Of a DNA stretch of 6,633 bases, positions 1 to 5,629 are shown piece by piece; positions within the stretch are counted from its first letter, which is position 1; each line of letters starts with the position of its first letter. The notes beneath the pieces were generated by a model, which worked only from the letters and a program-made list of their open reading frames with translations, made no database searches and was not told the origin of the DNA. The translations under genes and the position numbers were made by a program. Source of the DNA: Pyrodictiaceae archaeon (lineage in GTDB: Archaea; Thermoproteota; Thermoprotei_A; Sulfolobales; Pyrodictiaceae); contig JALUFI010000007.1 in NCBI GenBank assembly GCA_027043685.1, positions 1-6,633 of the forward strand. The letters are read 5' to 3'.

Positions 1-2
1 TG

Positions 3-941
3 GACACGTTCTACTACACCGGGTTCCTCCTCTACGCCGAGAAGCACGGCCTAGCCGCGGCGCTGCACCGGTTCGCGGCCATGGCTAGGCCCCTCTACCT
101 CGCAGCCCTCTACGCTGCCTGGCGCCTCTCCGGGCTGAGCCCCTTCACGCTCATGGACATCGTCCACCCGGTTGTTGCCGGCGTCCTTCTCGCGGCGAGC
201 AGCTACTACCTCGCCGCCCGCCGCGGCGGCGGCTGCTGGGCAGGGTACGCCGCACTCCTGGCAGTGGCGGGTGGGTGGTACGCTACCTTCCTCCTCAGCG
301 GGCTCCAGGCGAACAGCATCGCGCTCCCCCTCGCGCTCCTCTACCTCGCCGGGCTCCCCCTCCCCCTCCTCGCCGCGGACATGGTCCTCGTGGCCCTCAT
401 CCATCCCTGGACACACGTGGTGCTCACAGCTGGGCTCATGGTCGACAGGCTCCGGGCCCGTGACTGGAGACGCCTCGTCCACTCGGCGGTGCTCGCGGCC
501 GGGGCGCTGCTCGCGGCGTCCGCGGCCTCAGCCATCTTCGGGGGCTCCCTGTTCGGCAGCGTGGCCAGGCCCCTAGTGCACTCGGCGCAGCCAGTGCCCC
601 GGGCCGGGCTCTACAGCGGCCTAATGCTCTGGAGCTGGGGAGGCCTCCTCGCCACGCCCTGGATGATGCTCGCCGCTGCCTCCCCCATCTACAACCCGGC
701 CCACGCGGTGCTAGCAGCCACGGGCCCCCTGCTCCCCTTCGTGTCCGGGGTAATCGTGCACCGGCTCGTCCTGGACACGCCCCTCTGGCTCGCCGCTGCC
801 GCGCTCCTCCCCCGCCTACCAAGGAGGCTCAGGGCGGCACTCCTACTAGCCTCGCTGGCCGGCGGCCTCTACGCAGCCTACACAGCCAGGCCCCTCACGG
901 GTGAGCTGTGGTGGCGCATCGTAGAGGCCGCCGCAAGGTAG
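3..941 (+). CDS. Polytopic membrane protein, possibly GT-C-type glycosyltransferase (5' end missing)
   Basis: The reading frame is open from the window edge, so the true start lies upstream and the visible part is the C-terminal 312 residues. An ATG at 81 is in frame but is probably internal, because the residues before it already look like good protein. The visible part starts with DTFYYTGFLLYAEKHG, an acid-aromatic pattern like the first extracytoplasmic loop of GT-C membrane glycosyltransferases (Asp followed by Tyr-Tyr), which transfer sugars from polyprenyl-phosphate donors. At least eight hydrophobic segments follow, with an IHPWTH motif near visible residue 134 and short basic loops (RLRARDWRR, RLPRRLRAA). 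The glycosyltransferase idea is inference from shape and one short motif. An uncharacterised polytopic protein or transporter is equally possible. Its 3' end overlaps the next gene by 31 bp, suggesting co-transcription. Confidence 0.82.
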   Translation, partial: DTFYYTGFLLYAEKHGLAAALHRFAAMARPLYLAALYAAWRLSGLSPFTLMDIVHPVVAGVLLAASSYYLAARRGGGCWAGYAALLAVAGGWYATFLLSGLQANSIALPLALLYLAGLPLPLLAADMVLVALIHPWTHVVLTAGLMVDRLRARDWRRLVHSAVLAAGALLAASAASAIFGGSLFGSVARPLVHSAQPVPRAGLYSGLMLWSWGGLLATPWMMLAAASPIYNPAHAVLAATGPLLPFVSGVIVHRLVLDTPLWLAAAALLPRLPRRLRAALLLASLAGGLYAAYTARPLTGELWWRIVEAAAR

Positions 942-1183
942 CGAGGAGGGGCACGGGAGGCGGGTGGAGGAGGGAGGCCGCGGAGGGCCTACTAACCCTT
1001 GCCAGGGCCATGGCCGTCGCCTTCGCGGCCCTACTCGCCATGGCGGCGGCCGCGCTCGCCGCGGGTGACGAGGGGCTTGCGAACCAGCTCGCCGCAGCCG
1101 CCTACTACGCCCTCGTAACAGCCGTCGCGTCGCTCATCGCGTACGAGGCGCTAGCCGGCTCTCAGCATAACCAACGTGAATGA
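911..1183 (+). CDS. Small two-helix membrane protein, function unknown
   Basis: This encodes 90 residues. The GTG at 911 is chosen over the adjacent in-frame GTG at 908 because GGTGAG at 900-905 then lies 5 nt upstream, a normal archaeal spacing. The N-terminus (residues 2-22) is very basic (HRRGRRK, RRG, WRRE) and probably stays in the cytoplasm. Two Ala-rich hydrophobic helices follow at about 33-52 and 58-81, ending in a short polar tail. I recognise no family. It overlaps the preceding membrane protein gene by 31 bp, so the two are probably translationally coupled and may act together. Its last 50 bp also overlap, tail to tail, the end of the oppositely oriented CDF transporter gene. The low-complexity Ala/Arg composition makes it less certain than its neighbours. 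Confidence 0.6.
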   Translation: MAHRRGRRKVARRGTGGGWRREAAEGLLTLARAMAVAFAALLAMAAAALAAGDEGLANQLAAAAYYALVTAVASLIAYEALAGSQHNQRE

Positions 1184-1988
1184 CAACGTCGCAGCCCCGC
1201 TCCCTCATAGCCTCGGCAACCTCGTCGGCAAGCAGGTCAGCCACGTCAAGGCCCACGCCCGGCGGAGGCGCGACCACCGCGTCGCCGGCACACCTCTCCT
1301 CGTCGAGCATCCGGAGCCTCGCCCTTATCACGCGGAGCCCCCTCATCGCAGCCTCCCTTTTCAAGGCCTGGTAGAGCCTGCGGGGTGCAGCTACGTCGGA
1401 GAAGCTACGCAGAAGATACCGATGAGCCTCCACGGCCTCGTAGAGGATGTACCCGATTATCGCCAGCGCGCCCGCAGCGTCGTACACGTAGCCAAGGTAC
1501 TGGCCAAGCACGGCGCCGAGCAGAGACACAACGGACTCAAGTATCTCGGAGACCGTGAAGCCCGCGTAGAGCCTCACAACCGGGTCCATACCCCTGCTCA
1601 GCGCCACGGCAGCAGCATAGGCAGCGGTGCCCGCGACAAGCCACGGCACTGCCCGCAGCCCCTCAACACGGTATCCATGCTCGAGCCCGGCCAGCGTCGA
1701 GGCAAGGCCGTACCCGGCCACAAACATGTAGACGCTGAGGCTCACCAAGACGCCGCCGAGGCGGAGCCGGTAGTGGCCATACGGGTGGTCCTCGTCGGGA
1801 GGAAGCTCACCCGCCCGGAGATAGTACAGGACAGCGGCGAGCGCAGCCAGCGACGCGAAGCAGGTCAACGCGTCCACAAGCACAGCCCTACTGCCGGAGA
1901 CCAGCGTGGCAACGGACTTCAGCGAGGCACCTAGGAGGACGAGAGCAGCCAACAGCCACAGCCTGCCACGCATACCCCGCAGGGCCAT
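1134..1988 (-). CDS. Cation diffusion facilitator (CDF) family transporter with altered metal site
   Basis: This 284-residue protein has typical CDF length and layout: six membrane helices (about 10-31, 34-57, 77-99, 113-130, 141-163, 168-187) and a cytoplasmic C-terminal domain from about 190. The family signature DEDHPYGHYR (65-74) follows helix 2. Family members export Zn, Co, Ni, Mn, Cd or Fe(II) in exchange for protons. The transport site of studied members uses DxxxD in helix 2 and HxxxD in helix 5. Here these read D39-ALT-C43 and F144-TVS-E148, so only the first Asp is unchanged, which may alter specificity or activity. The ATG at 1988 has GGGTGAG about 3 nt upstream. An upstream TATA-like GTTTATTGA and a T-rich terminator for the gene before it suggest its own transcript. 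Family assignment is firm; the metal is unknown. Confidence 0.93.
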   Translation of the reverse strand: MALRGMRGRLWLLAALVLLGASLKSVATLVSGSRAVLVDALTCFASLAALAAVLYYLRAGELPPDEDHPYGHYRLRLGGVLVSLSVYMFVAGYGLASTLAGLEHGYRVEGLRAVPWLVAGTAAYAAAVALSRGMDPVVRLYAGFTVSEILESVVSLLGAVLGQYLGYVYDAAGALAIIGYILYEAVEAHRYLLRSFSDVAAPRRLYQALKREAAMRGLRVIRARLRMLDEERCAGDAVVAPPPGVGLDVADLLADEVAEAMRERGCDVVIHVGYAESRLAPRTR

Positions 1989-2018
1989 GACTCACCCTTG
2001 ACTCTTGGCTCCTCGGCT

Positions 2019-2071
2019 CCGGCGCCGCGTCACCCTCTAGTCAATAAACACAGTGCAGCCCCGGCGCCGCG
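2019..2071 (-). promoter_or_regulatory. Putative promoter of the CDF gene flanked by an 11-bp direct repeat
   Basis: On the minus strand GTTTATTGA (2041-2049) is the only AT-rich element upstream of the CDF start and fits an archaeal TATA box; transcription would then begin near 2019, about 30 nt before the ATG. The sequence CCGGCGCCGCG occurs at 2019-2029 and again at 2061-2071, 42 bp apart start to start. One copy falls at the predicted transcription start and the other just upstream of the TATA box. Each contains the palindrome CGGCGCCG. The repeats are seen directly; promoter and operator roles are inference. Confidence 0.4.
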
Positions 2072-2120
2072 CACGGCCCGCCAGGGGGCACAGCTCTAGA
2101 CGAGAAACCTCCGGGAGCGT

Positions 2121-2166
2121 GAGAAAAATTGAAAAATAAATAATAATAGATAGATGTGGATTTTTG
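2121..2166 (-). terminator. T-rich archaeal transcription terminator
   Basis: Directly after the TAG of the surface-protein gene the minus strand carries several T-runs, including TTTATTTTTCAATTTTT. It is the longest AT-rich stretch in a GC-rich window and has no strong preceding hairpin. Archaeal RNA polymerase terminates at such T-tracts, so this probably separates the surface-protein transcript from the CDF transcript. The rest of the intergenic stretch (2072-2120) shows nothing recognisable. Confidence 0.7.
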
Positions 2167-3828
2167 CTAGGCCTGGCCCCTCCGCAGCAGCAGGGCAGCG
2201 GCAGCCGCGACCACGGCCAGCGTGAGCACGACGACCGCTACGGCGACACCAGTGCTCACCATGCCGCCTCCCCTGGCCCCGGCGGCGGTGACGGGGGTTG
2301 TCGCAGGAGCTGTCCCCGTGGGTGATGGCTGGGTGCTCGTCGCTGGCGGAGGCGGTGGCGGCGGTGTAGCTGTGGCTGCGGGCTGGCTGGCCGTCTTTGA
2401 CCCGGTGGCTGGAGAGCCGGTGACCGGAGCAGTGGACCCGGTATGCGTCGCCGGCGGCGCCGTGGGCGTTACTGTGCGTGTCGGCGCGGCGACGATTGTG
2501 ACCCTTACCAGCGGCAGCTGGTTCACCGTGACCCGCGTCCTGGACAACTTCACGCCGCCAACCGGCACCAGCTCGACGGTGCTAGGTATGGCGGCTGAGA
2601 GGCCGGGCGCATAGGCCTGCAGCACTCCGAGGGACTGGAGAGCCTGGCTGAGCTGCTGAGACACAACAGTGAGCGTCTTCTCCGCCACAATGCTAGGCGC
2701 CTCCCTGCTCGGGACACGCACCCTCGCACCATAGTACTCCAGGTAGACGTCAACGTAGCGGCCCCTGAACACTATCTTCACAGTCGTGTTCGATACGCTG
2801 GGCGCGCTATGCACCAGCGGCGTCACGCCCTCACGGAGCCCCATCTGCAGCTGCGTAATGATGAGCGCGGGCTCCGGGTTCTGCTCAACATAGGGCTTCA
2901 CGAGGTATGTAACCGCCTCAAGGAGCAGCGGCATCGCCTTCTGGGCGAGCAGCTCGGCGTCCTCCAGGTCACCCCTATCGCTGCTCACGACACTCATGTT
3001 CATATAGAGCTTGTCCGTGTCCGCCCTGAAGCCGAGGACTAGCCTGCCCTCGCCCGTGACCCTTGCACCGCCGCGGAGGAGGCGGAGGAGTGTCCTCGCA
3101 TCCTTATCCGGCATGCCATTAGCTACTGCAGCGTCAACCATCCTAACTATATCTTCGTCAATGGTTAGCTTAACCTCGGTGGTCCCGTTTCCGAACATCG
3201 ATACACTGAGAGACCTAATCCTTACGTAGTCAATGTTGTTCTCCTCAAGCCTCCTATTGATGTCGCTGGGGGAGAGGCCTGCCAAGCCATGCCTCCCGAA
3301 CAGCTTCTCGAGAAGCTTCGTCGGCGCGACAACGTCGAGGTAGAGTGTGGCCCTCTCGCCGCCCTGGGCCTCGATCCGCAGCTCCTTAACAACCACCCTG
3401 CTCCTAGTGGTGCTATTCCACCAGCTCAGCACGAGGCTCAGTACTGCATCGCCGCTGCCCCCGCCGAGGCCACGGTAGCGCCACCTAGCGTCAGCGTCTA
3501 GTCCGCGGCTCTCAGCGACATGCACGCCCCGGAGGTCAACCACCAGGCTTGCCTTGGTATCCGAGGAGTTTGCCTTGAACACGCTTCTCGAGACGTAGTG
3601 GATTGCTCCATGAAGCCCCGTGTCCGAGCCAAGGTCTACCGTGGCTACGAGCTTGTAGTAAGGCTGCACGGAGCCGTCCGGGTAGACGTAGATCCGTGCA
3701 ATGCTCTCCCTGACATTGACCCTCGGATTGACCGCGCCGGGCAGCATCTCAGCATACGCGGGGCTCACGAACTGCGCGATAAGAAGCACCAGGGCAGTAA
3801 TTACGGCCACGCTCCTAGCCGGGAGCAA
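2167..3828 (-). CDS. Secreted, membrane-anchored surface protein with Pro/Thr-rich stalk
   Basis: This encodes 553 residues. Residues 1-26 look like a Sec signal peptide (hydrophobic core 8-20, cleavage likely after AYA). The ectodomain, about 27-447, is mixed alpha/beta with five N-glycosylation sequons (N87, N138, N214, N277, N347) and no recognised domain. Residues 448-516 form a low-complexity Thr/Pro/Ala/Ser stalk with a seven-proline run, likely O-glycosylated and extended. A transmembrane helix follows at about 523-547, then a short RRGQA cytoplasmic tail. This architecture is common in archaeal cell-surface proteins, where the stalk lifts the ectodomain towards the S-layer. The start is TTG at 3828, supported by GAGGTG 9 nt upstream; a GTG at codon 7 would also keep a signal peptide. 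The function of the ectodomain is unknown. Confidence 0.9.
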   Translation of the reverse strand: MLPARSVAVITALVLLIAQFVSPAYAEMLPGAVNPRVNVRESIARIYVYPDGSVQPYYKLVATVDLGSDTGLHGAIHYVSRSVFKANSSDTKASLVVDLRGVHVAESRGLDADARWRYRGLGGGSGDAVLSLVLSWWNSTTRSRVVVKELRIEAQGGERATLYLDVVAPTKLLEKLFGRHGLAGLSPSDINRRLEENNIDYVRIRSLSVSMFGNGTTEVKLTIDEDIVRMVDAAVANGMPDKDARTLLRLLRGGARVTGEGRLVLGFRADTDKLYMNMSVVSSDRGDLEDAELLAQKAMPLLLEAVTYLVKPYVEQNPEPALIITQLQMGLREGVTPLVHSAPSVSNTTVKIVFRGRYVDVYLEYYGARVRVPSREAPSIVAEKTLTVVSQQLSQALQSLGVLQAYAPGLSAAIPSTVELVPVGGVKLSRTRVTVNQLPLVRVTIVAAPTRTVTPTAPPATHTGSTAPVTGSPATGSKTASQPAATATPPPPPPPATSTQPSPTGTAPATTPVTAAGARGGGMVSTGVAVAVVVLTLAVVAAAAALLLRRGQA

Positions 3829-3853
3829 AACCCTCTACACCTCACTCCACTTC

Positions 3854-3861
3854 GGTATACA
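3854..3861 (-). promoter_or_regulatory. Candidate TATA element for the surface-protein gene
   Basis: The minus strand reads TGTATACC, centred about 29 bp upstream of the TTG start at 3828. If used, transcription would start at or within a few bases of the TTG, giving a nearly leaderless message that would lose the GAGGTG site. A longer leader from the TATA-like element near 3930 is the alternative. Weak match; position is the main support. Confidence 0.3.
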
Positions 3862-3901
3862 CAAGAGGGGTTGTCCTACTCTGCGGTGCCCCCTACAGTG
3901 C

Positions 3902-3919
3902 CCACGGGTTGCCCCGTGG
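3902..3919. repeat. Perfect 7-bp inverted repeat with 4-nt loop in the divergent intergenic region
   Basis: CCACGGG (3902-3908) and CCCGTGG (3913-3919) are exact reverse complements around TTGC. It lies between the minus-strand surface-protein gene and the plus-strand 82-residue gene, immediately upstream of the TATA-like TTATAC. It could be a protein-binding operator acting on one or both genes, or an RNA hairpin. The rest of 3829-4011 shows only the TATA-like elements. Confidence 0.5.
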
Positions 3920-3925
3920 AGCCAG

Positions 3926-3937
3926 GTTATACTGATA
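3926..3937 (+). promoter_or_regulatory. Candidate TATA box for the 82-residue gene and Nudix gene
   Basis: GTTATACTGATA is the best AT-rich match between the inverted repeat and the plus-strand gene at 4012. Transcription would start near 3957, leaving a leader of about 55 nt. The complement (TATCAGTATAAC) could also serve the divergent surface-protein gene. Weak evidence: one element and its context. Confidence 0.3.
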
Positions 3938-4011
3938 GGCGTATCTCCGCCTAGCCACGGCGCCGCCTGGGCCCCCGGTGTGCGGGGAGGCGGCCAGCGG
4001 GCTGGTAGGCG

Positions 4012-4260
4012 ATGAGCGGCGAGAGCTACGAGTGCGAGAACCCTCCATGCATCCACGTGGTTGTCGACTACCCGAGGAGGAGGCTCGCCGTCTTCCTGGA
4101 GACGGGGGACGGCGAGATAATACACATACCGTTCAACAGGATAGAGGAGGCCTACAAGAGGGCGTCGGAGCTGCTGCGCAGGAGGTTCCGCGAGGCCAGC
4201 GGCGACGAGGTAGACGAGCTGGCTGCCGAGTACCTGGGCGCGGAGCCCCTGGAGGAGTAG
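4012..4260 (+). CDS. Small charged protein of unknown function
   Basis: This encodes 82 residues from ATG at 4012, with only a weak ribosome site (GGTAGGCG directly before it). The N-terminal half looks like a small beta-sheet: after a Cys-containing start (C8-x4-C13-x-H15) come strands VVVDY, LAVFLE and EIIHIPF. The C-terminal half (44-79) is a long amphipathic helix rich in Glu and Arg, ending in an acidic tail. The Cys/His residues could bind a metal, but two cysteines are too few to be sure. It has no signal peptide or membrane segment, so it is probably cytoplasmic. The Nudix gene begins 71 nt downstream on the same strand, so co-transcription is likely. Strand periodicity and hydrophobic spacing argue that it is real. 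I recognise no family. Confidence 0.75.
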   Translation: MSGESYECENPPCIHVVVDYPRRRLAVFLETGDGEIIHIPFNRIEEAYKRASELLRRRFREASGDEVDELAAEYLGAEPLEE

Positions 4261-4331
4261 CGCCGCGGCGGGGGAATGTAACCCACAATAGCCCCACAAA
4301 CGATACCCCCGGAACCAGGGGCAGAGCATCT

Positions 4332-4817
4332 TTGCGCCCAGTGGCGCGGCCGAGGCCGGGCAGGATAGTTGTCGGCGTCGGCGCGATAGTGCCGCGGCAG
4401 GGCCCCCGGGGCTCGGAGGTGCTCCTCGTCCGCCGCGGCAACGAGCCCCACGCGGGGCTCTGGAGCTTCCCTGGCGGCCACCTGGAGCCAGGCGAGCCTA
4501 TCCTCGAGGCTGCCCGGCGAGAGCTGGTCGAGGAGACGGGGGTTGAGGCGGCTCCGCTCGGCGTTGTGCATATCCATGAGCTGATAGCGCGGGACGGCAA
4601 CGGGGAGCCGACCCACTACGTGATAATGGATGTGCTCATGCGCTACATAGGGGGCGAGCCCAGGGCGGGCAGCGACGCAGCCGAGGCCAGGTTCGTGCCC
4701 CTCACAGACCTCCCCGGCTACCGGCTCTCCCCCGGCGTGCGCCAGCTTCTCCCCCGGCTACCCCGCCTCATCGGCGACGCCTGCAGCCTCCAGCCCCTCC
4801 GCACGGTAAGCCTCTAA
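4332..4817 (+). CDS. Nudix hydrolase (MutT-like)
   Basis: This encodes about 161 residues. An intact Nudix box, G-x5-E-x7-REL-x-EE-x-G-V, lies at residues 49-71 (starts GGHLEPGE; REL at 63-65, EE at 67-68). Its glutamates bind the catalytic Mg2+ or Mn2+. Nudix enzymes cleave nucleoside diphosphates linked to another group (oxidised dNTPs, ADP-ribose, NADH, dinucleotide polyphosphates). The flanking elements are typical: strand IVVGVGAIV before, GLWSFPGG leading in, and ARFVPLTDLPGYRLSP after. Substrate cannot be read from sequence; a MutT/NUDT1-like or ADP-ribose-like role is possible. The TTG at 4332 is preferred because AGGGG lies 10 nt upstream; a GTG at 4341 would shorten it by three residues. 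It follows the 82-residue gene and probably shares its message. Confidence 0.93.
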   Translation: MRPVARPRPGRIVVGVGAIVPRQGPRGSEVLLVRRGNEPHAGLWSFPGGHLEPGEPILEAARRELVEETGVEAAPLGVVHIHELIARDGNGEPTHYVIMDVLMRYIGGEPRAGSDAAEARFVPLTDLPGYRLSPGVRQLLPRLPRLIGDACSLQPLRTVSL

Positions 4818-4848
4818 CACGCTGCCCCGGTACACTCATGCGCGCTGG

Positions 4849-4878
4849 GAGGAAGCCTTTTATAATCTCGTAAAAAGG
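4849..4878 (+). promoter_or_regulatory. Strong archaeal promoter (BRE + TATA box)
   Basis: The purine-rich GGAGGAAG precedes TTTTATAATC (4858-4867), the best TATA box in the window. Transcription should start near 4886-4888, giving a leader of about 21 nt to the ATG at 4909 that includes the ribosome site GGTGGAGG (4891-4898). CCTTTT (4856-4861) and AAAAGG (4873-4878) are a 6-bp inverted repeat enclosing most of the TATA box, a possible repressor site. Confidence 0.75.
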
Positions 4879-4908
4879 AGGCTGCAAGCCGGTGGAGGGA
4901 TGGAAGGT

Positions 4909-5130
4909 ATGAAGGTCCTCCGCAAGCTCATCGTCGCCGGCGGCGCAGGCGCCGTAGCCGCCCTAGCCTTCCTCGCAGGCAAGGCCGTCAAGGTCGCCGC
5001 GGCAGCTAACCCCTACAACATAGTGGGTGGCGAGGTCACCCTCGTCAACGGCGGCAGCAGCACCCTAGCCGGCATAGCCGCCCTAGCAGCCATAGCCCTT
5101 GGCATCATAGTCGCCACCCGCATGAAGTAA
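4909..5130 (+). CDS. Short membrane or secreted protein, probably highly expressed
   Basis: This encodes 73 residues. The ATG at 4909 is chosen over the in-frame ATG at 4900 because GGTGGAGG then lies 10 nt upstream rather than 1. The N-terminus (MKVLRKL, then a Gly/Ala-rich hydrophobic stretch to about 24) resembles a signal peptide or membrane helix. KAVKVAAAAN follows and could hold a cleavage site near 32-33. A short polar segment with NPYNIVGGEVTLVNGGSS (34-51) leads into a second hydrophobic helix (53-69) and a basic TRMK tail. If the leader is removed, the mature product is only about 40 residues, mostly one helix. The very strong promoter, good ribosome site and isolated position suggest abundance. 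A small structural or pore-forming envelope protein is one possibility. No family recognised. Confidence 0.82.
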   Translation: MKVLRKLIVAGGAGAVAALAFLAGKAVKVAAAANPYNIVGGEVTLVNGGSSTLAGIAALAAIALGIIVATRMK

Positions 5131-5132
5131 CA

Positions 5133-5173
5133 CGGCTAAAACCCGTAACCGCCGCGCCACAGTGTTTTAGCCG
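5133..5173 (+). repeat. Perfect 10-bp inverted repeat just after the short membrane-protein gene
   Basis: CGGCTAAAAC (5133-5142) and GTTTTAGCCG (5164-5173) are exact reverse complements separated by 21 nt, starting 3 nt after the TAA. In RNA this would fold into a stem that could protect the 3' end or assist termination. No clean T-tract follows, so it is not a classic archaeal terminator. It could also be a DNA-binding site. The repeat is certain; its role is inferred. Confidence 0.65.
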
Positions 5174-5580
5174 AACCAATAAGGCAGCCTGTAACCCCAC
5201 TCCAAGCTCCTAGCCTCGCCTACCTCGCTCCTACTCTCCCTTAGTCCCTCCTCGCAGCCTCTTGCACCTCCAGTCGCCGCGGCCCTCTTAGAGTAATGGA
5301 GGAGCTTGAGGCATTCATCGGTGCCACCCTTGTTTTGCGGCATAGGAGTCCGGGCCTAGGAGGAGGCTCCGTTATCCCCGCGTCTCCGTCCCGGCGTGGG
5401 CACGTTGGGCTATCGCCGGGGCGGTAACGTGTCCTTGCTTGCGGCGCGGCGTGGTTGTCCCTCCTAGGGCCGTGTGTAGCGTGTATCGCTTCTGTGTCTA
5501 TGCCTCAGCCTTGCTCTATGTGTAGAGCCTCATCTCTAGGTCTATCCCTGCCTGGTTACTCGGTGTTCACGGGTCGATGG
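5174..5580. other. Roughly 400 bp without a convincing gene
   Basis: The stretch starts with a C/T-rich tract on the plus strand (5200-5277) that may take part in termination, and continues G/T-rich. It contains a possible 43-codon reading frame (5296-5427, MEELEAFIGATL...) with no ribosome site and low-complexity C-terminus, which I do not call as a gene. A perfect 6-bp stem with a 4-nt loop, GCTCTA-TGTG-TAGAGC, lies at 5513-5528. No tRNA and no convincing C/D-box pair were found. An unannotated small RNA or a decayed gene remain possible. Confidence 0.5.
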
Positions 5581-5605
5581 AATGTTACCGGTAATCTTTT
5601 AGTTA
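5581..5605 (+). promoter_or_regulatory. Putative operator palindrome and TATA box of the regulator operon
   Basis: TTACCGGTAA (5585-5594) is a perfect 10-bp palindrome. Adding the outer AA...TT bases gives an imperfect 18-bp dyad (5581-5598). It abuts the TATA-like CTTTTAGTTA (5596-5605), where it would cover the BRE. A winged-helix dimer bound there would block TBP/TFB, a common way archaeal ArsR-like proteins repress their own gene. Predicted transcription start is near 5625. Confidence 0.55.
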
Positions 5606-5629
5606 CGCGCGTTAGGTGTGTTTAGATTG

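Noticed and set aside
1176..1934. Long plus-strand frame antisense to the CDF gene
   Set aside because: It mirrors the CDF gene, which has clear family motifs; the antisense translation is His/Arg/Pro-rich without domains.
2330..2480. Triplet-rich repeats suggesting a tandem repeat array
   Set aside because: They encode the Pro/Thr/Ala stalk of the surface protein and show no regular unit.
3835..4329. Long minus-strand frame across the divergent intergenic region and the 82-residue gene
   Set aside because: Its translation is low-complexity and lacks a coherent fold pattern; the plus-strand frame at 4012 has protein-like hydrophobic periodicity.
3978..4331. Upstream in-frame extension of the Nudix protein to a start at 3978
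   Set aside because: The extension is Arg/Gly/Glu-rich shadow of the 82-residue gene in another frame; Nudix proteins of this type begin shortly before the IVVGVGAIV strand.
5296..5427. 43-codon frame starting MEELEAFIGATL
   Set aside because: No ribosome site, no promoter, and a Gly/Ser/Arg-rich tail; too short and weak to call, though a gene remnant is possible.
5495..5545. Possible C/D-box small RNA on the minus strand (AGATGA ... CTGA)
   Set aside because: The C box departs from RUGAUGA and no matching C'/D pair follows, so chance is the simpler explanation.
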